From Klenkia sesuvii (GTDB taxonomy: Bacteria > Actinomycetota > Actinomycetes > Mycobacteriales > Geodermatophilaceae): 64,000 nt of DNA. Under the pieces are notes generated by a model. That model was not told the origin of the DNA. It was given only the letters and a program-made list of their open reading frames with translations, and made no database searches. Shown here piece after piece: positions 33,908 to 42,182 of the stretch. The stretch spans positions 1 to 64,000 of the forward strand of contig NZ_JBAPLU010000020.1 in assembly GCF_037083825.1 (NCBI RefSeq). Direction: 5' to 3'. The position numbers were made by a program, and so were the translations under genes. Within the stretch, counting starts at the first letter, position 1, and every line of letters starts with the position of its first letter.

Positions 33908-35100
33908 CCCTGCTCGACGAACTGGCCCACCCGTCGCTCGGCACGTTCTGGAGCGCGGCCCGGAGGCAGCTGGAGCGCACCGGCCTGGAGCCGGCCGGCA
34001 CGGTCGTGGTGGAGCTGGACGACGCCGGCGCCGACCTGCTCGGCGGCGTGCTGGGGGTGCGGATGCGGCCGGGTCGCCGGCGCATCGCACTGGCCGACCT
34101 GGACGCCGTGCTGCGGGGTTCCCCGGCGGCGGTGTCGCTGGTCGAGGCGGCCATGGCGCTGCACGGGCCCCTGCGCGACCTGCCCGCCGAGCGGGCTGCT
34201 CGCGAGTCTGCCCGGGAGACGTCGGCCGCGGACTGGGCTGCGCTCGTGGCGCCGCTGTCCGGGGCGTGGGTACCGGTGTGGACCGAGGGGCTGCGGGCCG
34301 CCGGCCTGCTGCGCTCGGCCCCGGCGGCGCTGGCGGCTGCGGTCGCCGCCGTCCGCACGGTGGACGTCGACCCCCTCCCGCGCACGCTCGGTGAGCTCGC
34401 AGCCGCCGTGACCGGGGACGCGCACGGCCTCGACCCCGGACGGCGGGCGGGCGCGGTCGCCGTCCGGGGGGTGGCCGCACGGGCCGGGGAGCCCGCACCG
34501 ACCACGGCGGCCGACCGCGCTCGACTGTGGGCCGAGGTCGGGGTGCGCACCGACGACGTCTCCGGGACGGCGCTCGTGCTGGGGTGGCGGCCGCCGGGGA
34601 CCTCGGCGTGGGCGGTGTCGATGCGGGCGCGGGCCGACCTCGGGGTGCCGACGCACGTGACGCTGCGGGAGCTGCGGGTGGCTCCCCGGCCGTGGGCGGC
34701 ACCCGACGACGTCGTGCACGCGTGCGAGAACCCGCAGGTGGTGCAGGCCGCAGCCGACCGGGTGCTGAGTGGGCCGTTGATCTGCCTGCAGGGCAACCCG
34801 TCGGCGGCTGGGTCGCTGCTGGTGGAGGGGTTGCTGGCCGACGGTGCCGTCGTCCGTTACCACGGGGACTTCGACTGGCCGGGCGTCGCGATCGCCGGCC
34901 GGGTGCTGGCAGTGGGGGCTCGGCCGTGGCGGCTGTCGGTCGTGGACTACCGGGCCGCCGTCCCGGCCGCGGGGGTGCCGCTCACCGGACGGCCCGTGGT
35001 CACCCCGTGGGACCCGGAGCTGGCCTCGGCCATGGCCGACACGGGGATCGCCGTGCACGAGGAGGCCGTCATCGACCTCCTGCTCACCGATCTGGGCTGA
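33904..35100 (+). CDS. jetD: Wadjet type II JetD nuclease (TIGR02679/DUF2399)
   Basis: 398 aa (GTG 33904, overlapping jetC by 4 bp). The N-terminal half (HPSLGTFWSAARRQLERTG, DDAGADLLGGVLGVR) fits the DUF3323-type arm domain; the C-terminal half is the toprim-like DUF2399 domain with CENPQVVQAA (Glu275) and RYHGDFDWPGVAIA (Asp322, Asp324) as metal ligands. JetD is the topoisomerase VI-like nuclease that cuts the plasmid once JetABC has reeled it in. All catalytic acids are present, so the system should be active. Confidence 0.93.
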   Translation: MTLLDELAHPSLGTFWSAARRQLERTGLEPAGTVVVELDDAGADLLGGVLGVRMRPGRRRIALADLDAVLRGSPAAVSLVEAAMALHGPLRDLPAERAARESARETSAADWAALVAPLSGAWVPVWTEGLRAAGLLRSAPAALAAAVAAVRTVDVDPLPRTLGELAAAVTGDAHGLDPGRRAGAVAVRGVAARAGEPAPTTAADRARLWAEVGVRTDDVSGTALVLGWRPPGTSAWAVSMRARADLGVPTHVTLRELRVAPRPWAAPDDVVHACENPQVVQAAADRVLSGPLICLQGNPSAAGSLLVEGLLADGAVVRYHGDFDWPGVAIAGRVLAVGARPWRLSVVDYRAAVPAAGVPLTGRPVVTPWDPELASAMADTGIAVHEEAVIDLLLTDLG

Positions 35101-35102
35101 GG

Positions 35103-36830
35103 TCAGACGGCCCGGGCGCGGTCGAGGGCGGCGACCAGCTCGGGCAGCGGTACGGGGCGGCCGGCCAGCCAGCCCTGCGCGTAGGTGCACCCGACCCGGC
35201 GGACCAGCTCGAGCTGCTCGGCGGTCTCCACGCCCTCGGCGACGACGTCCAGCTCCAGCGCGTGGGCGAGGCCGACGATGCTGCGCAGCATCTGGGCCCG
35301 CCGCGGCGCCGTGGTGACGGTGGCGGTGAAGTCGGCGTCGACCTTGAGGATGTCGGCGGGCAGGGTGTCCAGGCGGCTGAGCGAGGAGTAGCCGGTGCCG
35401 AAGTCGTCGATGGCGACGAGCACCCCGACGGCCCGCAGCGAGTGCAGCGCCGACACGGCGGCCAGCGAGTCGGCGTCCAGCACGCTCTCGGTGACCTCCA
35501 GGACGGTCTCCGATGCCGGCCAGCCGGTCTCGGCCAGCACCGCCCGCACGCGGTCGGGGTAGCAGGGGTCGGCGAGCTCGAGGCCGGAGACGTTGATGCC
35601 CAGGCGCAACCGCCGTCCGGTCGAGGCGTGCAGCTCGGCCAGCTGCGTGCAGGCCGAGCGCAGCACCGCCTCCCCCAGGCGGTCGACGAGCCCGTGCTCC
35701 TCGGCCACCGCCACGAGGTCCTGGGCGGGCACCGGGCCGTGGCCGGGCCGGTGCCACCGGACGAGCACCTCGACACCGACGACCAGGCCGGTGCCCAGCT
35801 GCAGGATGGGCTGGAACTGGGTGCGCAGCTCCCCGGCGTCGAGTGCGGCAGCGAGGTCGCGGACCAGGTCGGGGGTCTCGTCGCCGTCCAGGACGCAGCG
35901 GTCCCGACCGGCGGACTTGGCCGCGAACAGCGCCCGCTCGGCCCGGCGGACGACCTGGGCGGAGCTGTCGCCCAGCACGTACTCGGCGATCCCCGCCGAC
36001 AAGGCCGGTCCCGGCTTCGCGGTGCGCACGCCCTCCACGAGCGACCGGGCCTGCTGCCCGGTCATCCCGGGGAGCAGGACGGCGAACTCGTCGCCGCTGA
36101 CCCGGGCCACGGCCGCGCCGGGCGGCAGGGCACGGCGCCAGGTGTCGGCGACCAGCCGCAGTGCCCGGTCACCGGCCTCGGGCCCGAGGCTGTCGTTCAG
36201 CTCCTCGAAGTGGTCCAGGTCGAGCAGGGCGACCGACAGCCGGCCACCGCTGGCGGGCAGACCGGCGACCTCGGCGTGCAGCGCGAGGTCGAGCCCGCGC
36301 CGGTTGAGCAGGTCGGTGAGCGGGTCGCGCTCGGCGGACGAGGCGCGCGCGACGAGGGTGCTGGTGACCACCCCGAGCGCGATGAGGACGGCGTCCAGGC
36401 CGACCACGGTCGCGAGCTCGACCCCGTCGCGGGTCACCAGCGCAGCGGTGGCCCCGGACAGGGCCAGCAGGGCGTGCGCGGTGGCCAGCAGCCGGTCGAA
36501 GAACAGGTAGGCGTCGAGGACGAGGAAGGACAGGACGGAGGCGGCCACGACCGCGCTCACCGGGTCGGGGGCGACCAGCACCGCACAGCTGACCAGCGCC
36601 GAGCCGACGACCAGGGGCACGTGGAAGGCGACCCGCGGCCAGCACCTACCCCACCGGTGCAGGACCGCGGCACCGACGAGGGCGGCGACGCACAGCGCGA
36701 GCAGCGCCGGGTGGAACCCCGCGCCCAGGACGACCAGCACGCCGGCGATGCCGCCCACCAGGTAGGACGTCGAGAGGGTGGCCGCCATGGCTCGGGGGGT
36801 CGCCACCTCGGGTGTGCGTCGGTGGTCCAC
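35103..36830 (-). CDS. GGDEF-EAL dual-domain membrane protein, paralog C
   Basis: 575 aa from GTG 36830 (GTG 36848 is also possible; the chosen start matches the paralogs). Six or so N-terminal transmembrane helices, preceded by HRRTPEVATPRAMAATL. GGDEF part: SGDEFAVLLPG replaces GGDEF by SGDEF, a variant that can still be active. EAL part: FQPILQLGTGLVVGVEVLVRW (EAL reads EVL), INVSGLEL, LEVTESVL, IDDFGTGYSSLSRLD and EGVETAEQ. The phosphodiesterase set looks complete except for EVL. Convergent with jetD (2-bp gap). Confidence 0.92.
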   Translation of the reverse strand: MDHRRTPEVATPRAMAATLSTSYLVGGIAGVLVVLGAGFHPALLALCVAALVGAAVLHRWGRCWPRVAFHVPLVVGSALVSCAVLVAPDPVSAVVAASVLSFLVLDAYLFFDRLLATAHALLALSGATAALVTRDGVELATVVGLDAVLIALGVVTSTLVARASSAERDPLTDLLNRRGLDLALHAEVAGLPASGGRLSVALLDLDHFEELNDSLGPEAGDRALRLVADTWRRALPPGAAVARVSGDEFAVLLPGMTGQQARSLVEGVRTAKPGPALSAGIAEYVLGDSSAQVVRRAERALFAAKSAGRDRCVLDGDETPDLVRDLAAALDAGELRTQFQPILQLGTGLVVGVEVLVRWHRPGHGPVPAQDLVAVAEEHGLVDRLGEAVLRSACTQLAELHASTGRRLRLGINVSGLELADPCYPDRVRAVLAETGWPASETVLEVTESVLDADSLAAVSALHSLRAVGVLVAIDDFGTGYSSLSRLDTLPADILKVDADFTATVTTAPRRAQMLRSIVGLAHALELDVVAEGVETAEQLELVRRVGCTYAQGWLAGRPVPLPELVAALDRARAV

Positions 36831-36861
36831 GCCCCCAGTATTCGACACCGATCCAGTTCCG

Positions 36862-38649
36862 CTACAGCTGAACCGGATCCCGTGGTGCGGGCCGCGTCCC
36901 CCACTCCGCCCGGACGGCTGTCACCGGGGAGAGGAAGCGGGTGGCCAGGTGGTCGGCCGGGGCCGGGCGGTCGTAGAACCAGCCCTGCGCGAACCGGCAG
37001 CCCATCTGCTGCAGCACGGTGTGCTGCTCGGCGGTCTCCACGCCCTCGACGACCACCTCCACCGCGAGTGCGTCGGCCAGGGACAGCAGGCTGCGCAGCA
37101 CCTGCACGCGGCGGGGTGAGGTGGTCAGGGTGGCGGTGAAGGTGGCGTCGACCTTGAGGTGGTCGACCGGGAGGGTGTCCAGGCGGCTCAGCGAGGAGTA
37201 GCCGGTGCCGAAGTCGTCGACGGCGGCGTGCAGGCCGGCTCTCCGGAGGGCGGCCAGGCCGTCGGTGGCCGCCGAGGACTCGGCGTCCAGGACGCTCTCG
37301 GTGATCTCCAGGACCAGCCACTCGGCGGGCCAGTCGCGCTCGGCGAGCACGGCCAGGACACGCTGGGGGTACGCCGGGTCGGTGAGCTCGCAGCCCGAGA
37401 CGTTCACGCCCAGGACCAGCTGGGTCCCGGTGGTGTCGCGGATGCGGGCCAGGTCGGCGACCGCGGTGCGCAGCACGTGCTGCCCGAGTGCGCCGACCAG
37501 GCCGTGCTGCTCGGCGACCGGGACGAACACATCGGGCCCGATCGGGCCGTGCACGGGGTGGGTCCACCGGGCCAGTGCCTCCACCCCGACGCAGGCACCG
37601 GACGAGACGTCGACGACGCCCTGGTAGACGACCTGCACGTCTCCGGCGTCCAGGGCGGCCGCGAGGTCGGCGGCGAGCTCCGCGCCGGGGCCGCCGTCCA
37701 GCTCGACCCGCCCCCGCCCGGCGCGCTTGGCGTCGTAAAGAGCCCGGTCGGCGCGGCGCACGAGGTCGGCGGGGCCGTCGGCGGCCGCCAGCTCGGCGAC
37801 GCCGACGGACAGCTGCCCGGCCGCGCCGACCGCGGCGCCCCGGACCAGGTCGAGGGCGTCGGTGCCGGTCACCCCGGGCAACAGCAGCGCGAACTCGTCA
37901 CCGCCGTGCCGGGCGAGCACCGCCGAGCGGGGCAGCGCGCGCTGCCAGTGCTCGGCCACCGCGCACAGCAGCGCGTCGCCGGCGGCGTGGCCGGAGGTGT
38001 CGTTGACCTGCTTGAAGTGGTCGAGGTCGAGCAGCGCCGCCGACAGGGGCGTGCCGGTGCGCCGGCAGGTGTCGATCAGCTCGTCGAGCGCGTCGTCGAA
38101 GCCGCGGCGGTTGCGCAGCCCCGTGAGGGCGTCGCGGCTGGCGCTGGATGCCCGGCTGACCAGCTGTGCGGTGACCAGGGCCAGCGCGAGGACGACGACG
38201 TCGAGGGCGAGGACGGTGCCGGGGTGGACCGCCCCCTGCACGACCAGCCCCACGCTGACCGCGGTGACGGCGACGACCACGTGCGCGACGGCGACCGGTC
38301 GGGCGAAGAAGAAGTGCGCGTCGACCGCGACGAACGCCGTCATGGCGGCGACCACCACAGCGGTGGTGGGGTCGGGGGCGACGGCGGCGACCGCGGCGAG
38401 CAGGACGGCCGCCCCGCTGACCGGGACGTGGAAGACCCCGCGCGGCCAGCGGGGCAGCCACCGCGCCAGCACCCCGGCCGCGAGGAGGGCGGCGGTGCCG
38501 AAGACGACGAGGACGCCCCTGCCCGGCCCGGCCGACGACGCGCCGGCAGCCGCCCCGTAGGAGGCCACGGCGCCGAGCACGTAGAAGGTGGTGAGGGTGC
38601 GCGCGATGACGCGCGGGGTCGCCACCTCGGGCGCCTGCCACCTGCTCAC
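36862..38649 (-). CDS. GGDEF-EAL dual-domain membrane protein, paralog D
   Basis: 595 aa from GTG 38649, giving VSRWQAPEVATPRVIARTL. Six-helix sensor region, then RHGGDEFALLLPG with an intact cyclase signature and RRADRALYDAKRAGRGR. The EAL domain has VGVEALARW, VNVSGCEL, LEITESVLDAES, VDDFGTGYSSLSRLD and EGVETAEQ. Both c-di-GMP synthesis and breakdown are plausible. It precedes paralog C (31-bp gap), so the two form an operon. A perfect 16-bp palindrome lies about 38 bp upstream of its start. Confidence 0.93.
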   Translation of the reverse strand: MSRWQAPEVATPRVIARTLTTFYVLGAVASYGAAAGASSAGPGRGVLVVFGTAALLAAGVLARWLPRWPRGVFHVPVSGAAVLLAAVAAVAPDPTTAVVVAAMTAFVAVDAHFFFARPVAVAHVVVAVTAVSVGLVVQGAVHPGTVLALDVVVLALALVTAQLVSRASSASRDALTGLRNRRGFDDALDELIDTCRRTGTPLSAALLDLDHFKQVNDTSGHAAGDALLCAVAEHWQRALPRSAVLARHGGDEFALLLPGVTGTDALDLVRGAAVGAAGQLSVGVAELAAADGPADLVRRADRALYDAKRAGRGRVELDGGPGAELAADLAAALDAGDVQVVYQGVVDVSSGACVGVEALARWTHPVHGPIGPDVFVPVAEQHGLVGALGQHVLRTAVADLARIRDTTGTQLVLGVNVSGCELTDPAYPQRVLAVLAERDWPAEWLVLEITESVLDAESSAATDGLAALRRAGLHAAVDDFGTGYSSLSRLDTLPVDHLKVDATFTATLTTSPRRVQVLRSLLSLADALAVEVVVEGVETAEQHTVLQQMGCRFAQGWFYDRPAPADHLATRFLSPVTAVRAEWGTRPAPRDPVQL

Positions 38650-38686
38650 ACCCCGACGTTCGACCTCCGCGCCCCGCGGGACGAGC

Positions 38687-38702
38687 GGGATCGGCCGATC
38701 CC
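38687..38702. promoter_or_regulatory. 16-bp perfect palindrome upstream of GGDEF-EAL operon
   Basis: GGGATCGGCCGATCCC, with no loop, lying between the oxidoreductase stop and the GGDEF-EAL start. Its symmetry suits a dimeric repressor site better than a terminator, but either reading is possible. Confidence 0.45.
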
Positions 38703-38719
38703 CTCCGTGCGGGTGAGGC

Positions 38720-39562
38720 TCAGCGCTGGAAGGCGTGCCAGACCGCGGAGACGTCCTCGTCGCCGTGCCCGGCGTCGGCCGCGCCGGAGTACAGGCTGGC
38801 GAGGGCGTCGAGCAGCGTGCTGTCGACACCGGGCACCTGCGCGGCGAGCCGGACGTCCTTGAGCAACCCGGTCACCTCGAAGGACGGCGTGAAGTCGCGG
38901 TCGATCACCGCCTTGCCCTTCATCTGCAGGTAGGGCGTGTCGACGGCGCTGCCCTCGATGGCCGCCAGCAGGTCGGCGGGGTCGACGCCGAGCTTGTCGG
39001 CGAGGGTCAGCGACTGGCCGATGCCGGCGGTGACGGTGGCGATCCAGGCGTTGGCGGCGATCTTCAGCGCGGACGCCTTCGGGGGTGCGCCGAGCCGGAC
39101 GGTCTTGACGGAGATGGCGTCGAGGACGGGCTGGACGGCGTCGACGTCGGCGTCGTCCCCTGCCACGAGGGCGGTGAGCTTGCCCTGCTCGGCGGGGGCC
39201 TTGGTGCCGAGCACGGGGGCGTCGAGGAACCGGACGCCGGCATCGGTCGCCCGCTGCGCGAACTCCTCCGCGGCGTCGGGGCCGGTGGTGGAGGACTGCA
39301 TCCAGATGGCGCCCTCGCGCATGGCCGGCAGTACGTCGTCGGCGACCGACCGCACGGAGTCGGCGTCGAAGAGCATGGTGAGGACGGCGTCCGCGCCCTC
39401 GACCGCCTCGGCCGCGGTCGCGGCGGCCCGGTCACCGAAGGGCTCGGCCTTCTCCGGGCTGCGGTTCCACACCCGGACGTCGAGGCCGGCGTCCACGAGC
39501 CGCTGCGCCATGGCAGCTCCCATCGTGCCGAGCCCGAGCACCGCTACCGACTGCACTGCCAC
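38720..39562 (-). CDS. NAD(P)-dependent oxidoreductase, beta-hydroxyacid dehydrogenase family
   Basis: 280 aa. N-terminal Rossmann motif VAVLGLGTMGAAMAQRL, VWNRSPEKAE and SSTTGPDAAEEFAQRA belong to the 3-hydroxyisobutyrate/6-phosphogluconate dehydrogenase family. FLDAPVLGTKAPAEQGKLTALVAG is the substrate-binding loop (usually DAPVSGG), and LKIAANAWIATVTAG supplies the catalytic Lys. Soluble tetramer is usual. Substrate uncertain. Leads toward the 3' side of the GGDEF-EAL genes, same strand, 70 bp away. Confidence 0.92.
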   Translation of the reverse strand: MAVQSVAVLGLGTMGAAMAQRLVDAGLDVRVWNRSPEKAEPFGDRAAATAAEAVEGADAVLTMLFDADSVRSVADDVLPAMREGAIWMQSSTTGPDAAEEFAQRATDAGVRFLDAPVLGTKAPAEQGKLTALVAGDDADVDAVQPVLDAISVKTVRLGAPPKASALKIAANAWIATVTAGIGQSLTLADKLGVDPADLLAAIEGSAVDTPYLQMKGKAVIDRDFTPSFEVTGLLKDVRLAAQVPGVDSTLLDALASLYSGAADAGHGDEDVSAVWHAFQR

Positions 39563-39589
39563 TGTTCTCTCCTCAGGTCTGTTGTGGCC

Positions 39590-40846
39590 TCAGTCTTCGG
39601 GCACCTCGGTCGCTTCGCACACCCAGGCGCTGAACACCGGGACGCCGTGCCACGGCCCGCCCTCGTGGTCCAGTGCGACGGCGACGACGGCGTGCGGGTG
39701 CCCGAAGCGGAGCGTGACCTCGCGCAGCAGCCCGGGCCGCATGGGCGGCGGGCCGCTGGCGCGGAGGGCCAGCACGCTGACCGCAGCCGCCCGGAACCCG
39801 GTCCTGCTGAACTCCGCCGTCGCCACCTGCTTGACCTCGGCCTCCAGCGGACTGCCCGGCGGCAGCAGGGCCAGGAGAGCCGCCGCGCCGTCGGCGATGC
39901 CGGGCTGGCGCACGAGGTCGTGCGTGCTGTCGGCCTCCCAGGCCGGGAGGTAGGCGTGCACCTGGGCCATCCGGTCCTGCGGCAGGGGCACCTCGCGCTC
40001 GGTGACGGCGATGACCGGCCCGTCACCCAGTGGCAGGTCGAAGGGGTCGACGACTGCCACTGGGTGCCGGCTCGCCGCCCTGGTCGCGAGTTCGTGGGCC
40101 ATGGCGAGCACGTCGGCGGGCGCCACGCCGGGGTCGGCCGCGACGGTCGCGACCAGGAGGTCGGTGGCGGCGCGGTGCACGACGAGCGCGACGTCGCCGG
40201 CGGTCGAGGTGCGGACGACGGACCGCTCGCTGTCCCGGGCGGCGCTCAGCACGCGCCGGACACCGTCCGCGAGCGGCGCACCCGCGCCCAGCAGACGCGC
40301 CGGGACGACGTCCAACGGCGTGGACCACGAGACGTCGAGGGCCAGGGCGTTGGCGAGGAGCAGCAGCGCGCCCTCGACATCCACGGGGAAGGTGTCGACC
40401 TGGCCGTCGGTGGCCCGCCGCGCCCACTCGTCGGCCTCGGCCTGGGTGGGGATGCGGGTGTCGAACGTCGTCCCGGCGGGGAGGGCGCCGGCCCACTCGA
40501 CGATCGCCGCGGTGGTGACGTCGAGGTCGGCCCAGGCCGCGGCCTCGGCGTGCACGGCGGCGTGCGGCGAGCCGAGCAGCTCGGCGACCAGCCGGACGGC
40601 GTCGTCGACCGGCACGCCGAGGGCATCGGTGAGGCGGTCGGCGACGGGCGAGCCGGGTTCCGCTGCCGGTGCGGCGAGGGCCACCAGCAGCCAGGCCCCC
40701 AGCGGCGACGCGACCCAGTGCTCACCCTCGACCGCGCGGTGGAAACGCTCGGCGTAGCGGCGGACCAGGCTGGGCAGCTGCTGATCAACCGGCGTCGAAA
40801 GCCCGAGCTCGTCCGGAGACCGTCGTGCGGGCAGCTTCGGCGTCAT
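39590..40846 (-). CDS. Serpin-like protein (tentative)
   Basis: 418 aa from ATG 40846. Several stretches sit in serpin-like order: an N-terminal helix followed by VASPLGAWLLVALAAPAA, ALALDVSWSTPLDVV (compare N-x-I-y-F-x-g-x-W), then a VKQVATAEFSRTGFRAAAVSVLALR segment in the reactive-centre position and RFGHPHAVVAVALDHEGGP plus VPVFSAWV like the family C-terminus. No signal peptide. Bacterial serpins inhibit serine or cysteine proteases, but here no clear P1 residue can be named. The assignment should be treated as a hypothesis. Confidence 0.55.
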   Translation of the reverse strand: MTPKLPARRSPDELGLSTPVDQQLPSLVRRYAERFHRAVEGEHWVASPLGAWLLVALAAPAAEPGSPVADRLTDALGVPVDDAVRLVAELLGSPHAAVHAEAAAWADLDVTTAAIVEWAGALPAGTTFDTRIPTQAEADEWARRATDGQVDTFPVDVEGALLLLANALALDVSWSTPLDVVPARLLGAGAPLADGVRRVLSAARDSERSVVRTSTAGDVALVVHRAATDLLVATVAADPGVAPADVLAMAHELATRAASRHPVAVVDPFDLPLGDGPVIAVTEREVPLPQDRMAQVHAYLPAWEADSTHDLVRQPGIADGAAALLALLPPGSPLEAEVKQVATAEFSRTGFRAAAVSVLALRASGPPPMRPGLLREVTLRFGHPHAVVAVALDHEGGPWHGVPVFSAWVCEATEVPED

Positions 40847-40926
40847 GGGACCACCCTGCCCGGTCGCTACCGGCGACGTCGACCGATGGTCGGACCGGGG
40901 AACGGCGTGCGCGGGTCCGGATCCAG

Positions 40927-41370
40927 TCAGCCATCGAGGGTCCCGGCCGGGGCGATCCACCGCTGCAGGAAGCCCGGGTGGACACGGGCGACGTGCTCGA
41001 AGTCGCGGTCGTAGTGCAGTACCGCAGCCCGGTTGGCGACGGCGTACGCCGCGATCACGGTGTCCAGAGCGCCGACGGCGCGGAACAACCCGTTGCGGAA
41101 GAGGGCTCCCTGGATGTCGAGGACGTCGGTCGCCGACGGGTGCACGCTGCACTGCGCGAAGGCGGCCAGGGCCCCGGCAACCACGTCGTGGTCTGCCGCG
41201 CTGCGTGCGCTGAACCCGGCTTCCGCAGCGACAGGCGCGCACACCAGCAGAGCCTCCGCCCCGTGAGCAGCTCGGATCCGGTCCACCTCGGCCCGCACCG
41301 GAGGTTGGCGCATGCGCTGCCAGACGCTGTTGTCGACGATGAACCGCGACAGCGCCACCTCGTCGGTCAC
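40927..41370 (-). CDS. vapC: VapC-like PIN-domain toxin (second module)
   Basis: 147 aa from GTG 41370, overlapping the antitoxin stop by 4 bp. PIN fold: RFIVDNSVWQRM (Asp near 13), VCAPVAAEAGFSAR (Glu), GALDTVIAAYAVANRAAVLHYDRDFEHVA (Asp residues at the third and fourth acidic positions). Actinobacterial VapC with the typical YDxDF motif. Expected to cut a specific tRNA or rRNA. Independent of the 26.5 kb module by sequence. Confidence 0.88.
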   Translation of the reverse strand: MTDEVALSRFIVDNSVWQRMRQPPVRAEVDRIRAAHGAEALLVCAPVAAEAGFSARSAADHDVVAGALAAFAQCSVHPSATDVLDIQGALFRNGLFRAVGALDTVIAAYAVANRAAVLHYDRDFEHVARVHPGFLQRWIAPAGTLDG

Positions 41371-41570
41371 GGTGAAGGGTGGACCTTGTGCGGGTCGGGG
41401 TCGAGGTCGAGGTCGAGCGCAGCGAGGGCGTCGAGCGCAGCGGTCTGCCGCCGCAGGGCAACCAGCTCACGGAGAGCCTCGTGCACCGTGGCCTTGGTCG
41501 TCGTCGTGCCGAGGAGTTCACGGGCCTGCGCCAGCAGTTCCTTGTCGATGTCCACCGTCGTGACGGTCAC
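41367..41570 (-). CDS. vapB: VapB-like ribbon-helix-helix antitoxin
   Basis: 67 aa from GTG 41570, which follows a GAGGAGG ribosome site by 5 nt; an ATG ten codons upstream is less well placed. TVDIDKELLAQARELLGTTTTKATVHEALRELVALRRQ is a ribbon-helix-helix domain typical of VapB. The acidic C-terminal tail LDLDLDPDPHKV should bind the toxin. Overlaps vapC by 4 bp. Confidence 0.88.
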   Translation of the reverse strand: MTVTTVDIDKELLAQARELLGTTTTKATVHEALRELVALRRQTAALDALAALDLDLDPDPHKVHPSP

Positions 41571-41971
41571 GCCAACCTCCTCTATGCATGGAACGACCAC
41601 ATCGTATTCAGGAACCTGCGATCAGTCGAACCAGAGGTCCCACCGCGGCTGGGCGCACTGCACCGGCCCGAGCCGACCCCCGCCGGCACGGGTCCAGCTC
41701 GCCGATCCCCCAGGGCCGGTCCGGTTCGCCGTGCATGCCGGTGGGGATCAGCGACCACAGCCCGGTGCCGGGGTGGGCTCCGGCGTGCGGCGGCGGACGA
41801 GCGGCATGCGGACAGCGGGCCAGTCGGGCGTCGTCCACAAGGGCCCCCGCGAGGGGTTCGCGCTCTGCCACCCTGCGGCCGTGCCGACTCCCCCACCGCA
41901 CCCCGGCTCCTCGTCCGAGGAGCTGACGGCGCGGACGCGGCGGGGTGCGGAAGCGGTACAACGGGCCGGAG
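41571..41971. other. Gene-poor stretch
   Basis: About 400 bp with no convincing gene on either strand. Long open frames here are GC-rich shadows. It precedes a nuclease remnant, so it may be decayed sequence. Confidence 0.4.
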
Positions 41972-42148
41972 ATGACGGTGCGCCGACGGCTGCACGCGGC
42001 GGAACTGGTGAAGCTGGAGACCAACCAGCTGCGCGACCTCTCCGTCACCGCCCAGCTCGGGGGGATGGGCTGGACCGTCCTCCGCTTCTGGGAGCACGAG
42101 GACCCGGACGACGTCGCCGCCGCGGTCACTCGCCGGGTGCGCCTGCTG
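41972..42148 (+). pseudogene. Vsr-type (very short patch repair endonuclease-like) C-terminal remnant
   Basis: In frame from ATG 41972, the segment KLETNQLRDLSVTAQLGGMGWTVLRFWEHEDPDD matches the C-terminal part of Vsr-like endonucleases (K-L-x-x-N-x-x-R-D, then G-W-x-V-x-R-x-W-E-H-E). The N-terminal catalytic part with its Asp and metal ligands is absent, and there is no stop codon of its own: the frame runs on through the next gene. Most likely a decayed fragment. Confidence 0.5.
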
Positions 42149-42182
42149 AGATGGACCCCCACCCCTCGACATCGGAGGCACC

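Noticed and set aside
31817..34702. 961-aa open frame on the minus strand
   Set aside because: Shadow of jetC and jetD; low-complexity Arg/Pro/Gly/Gln composition without motifs.
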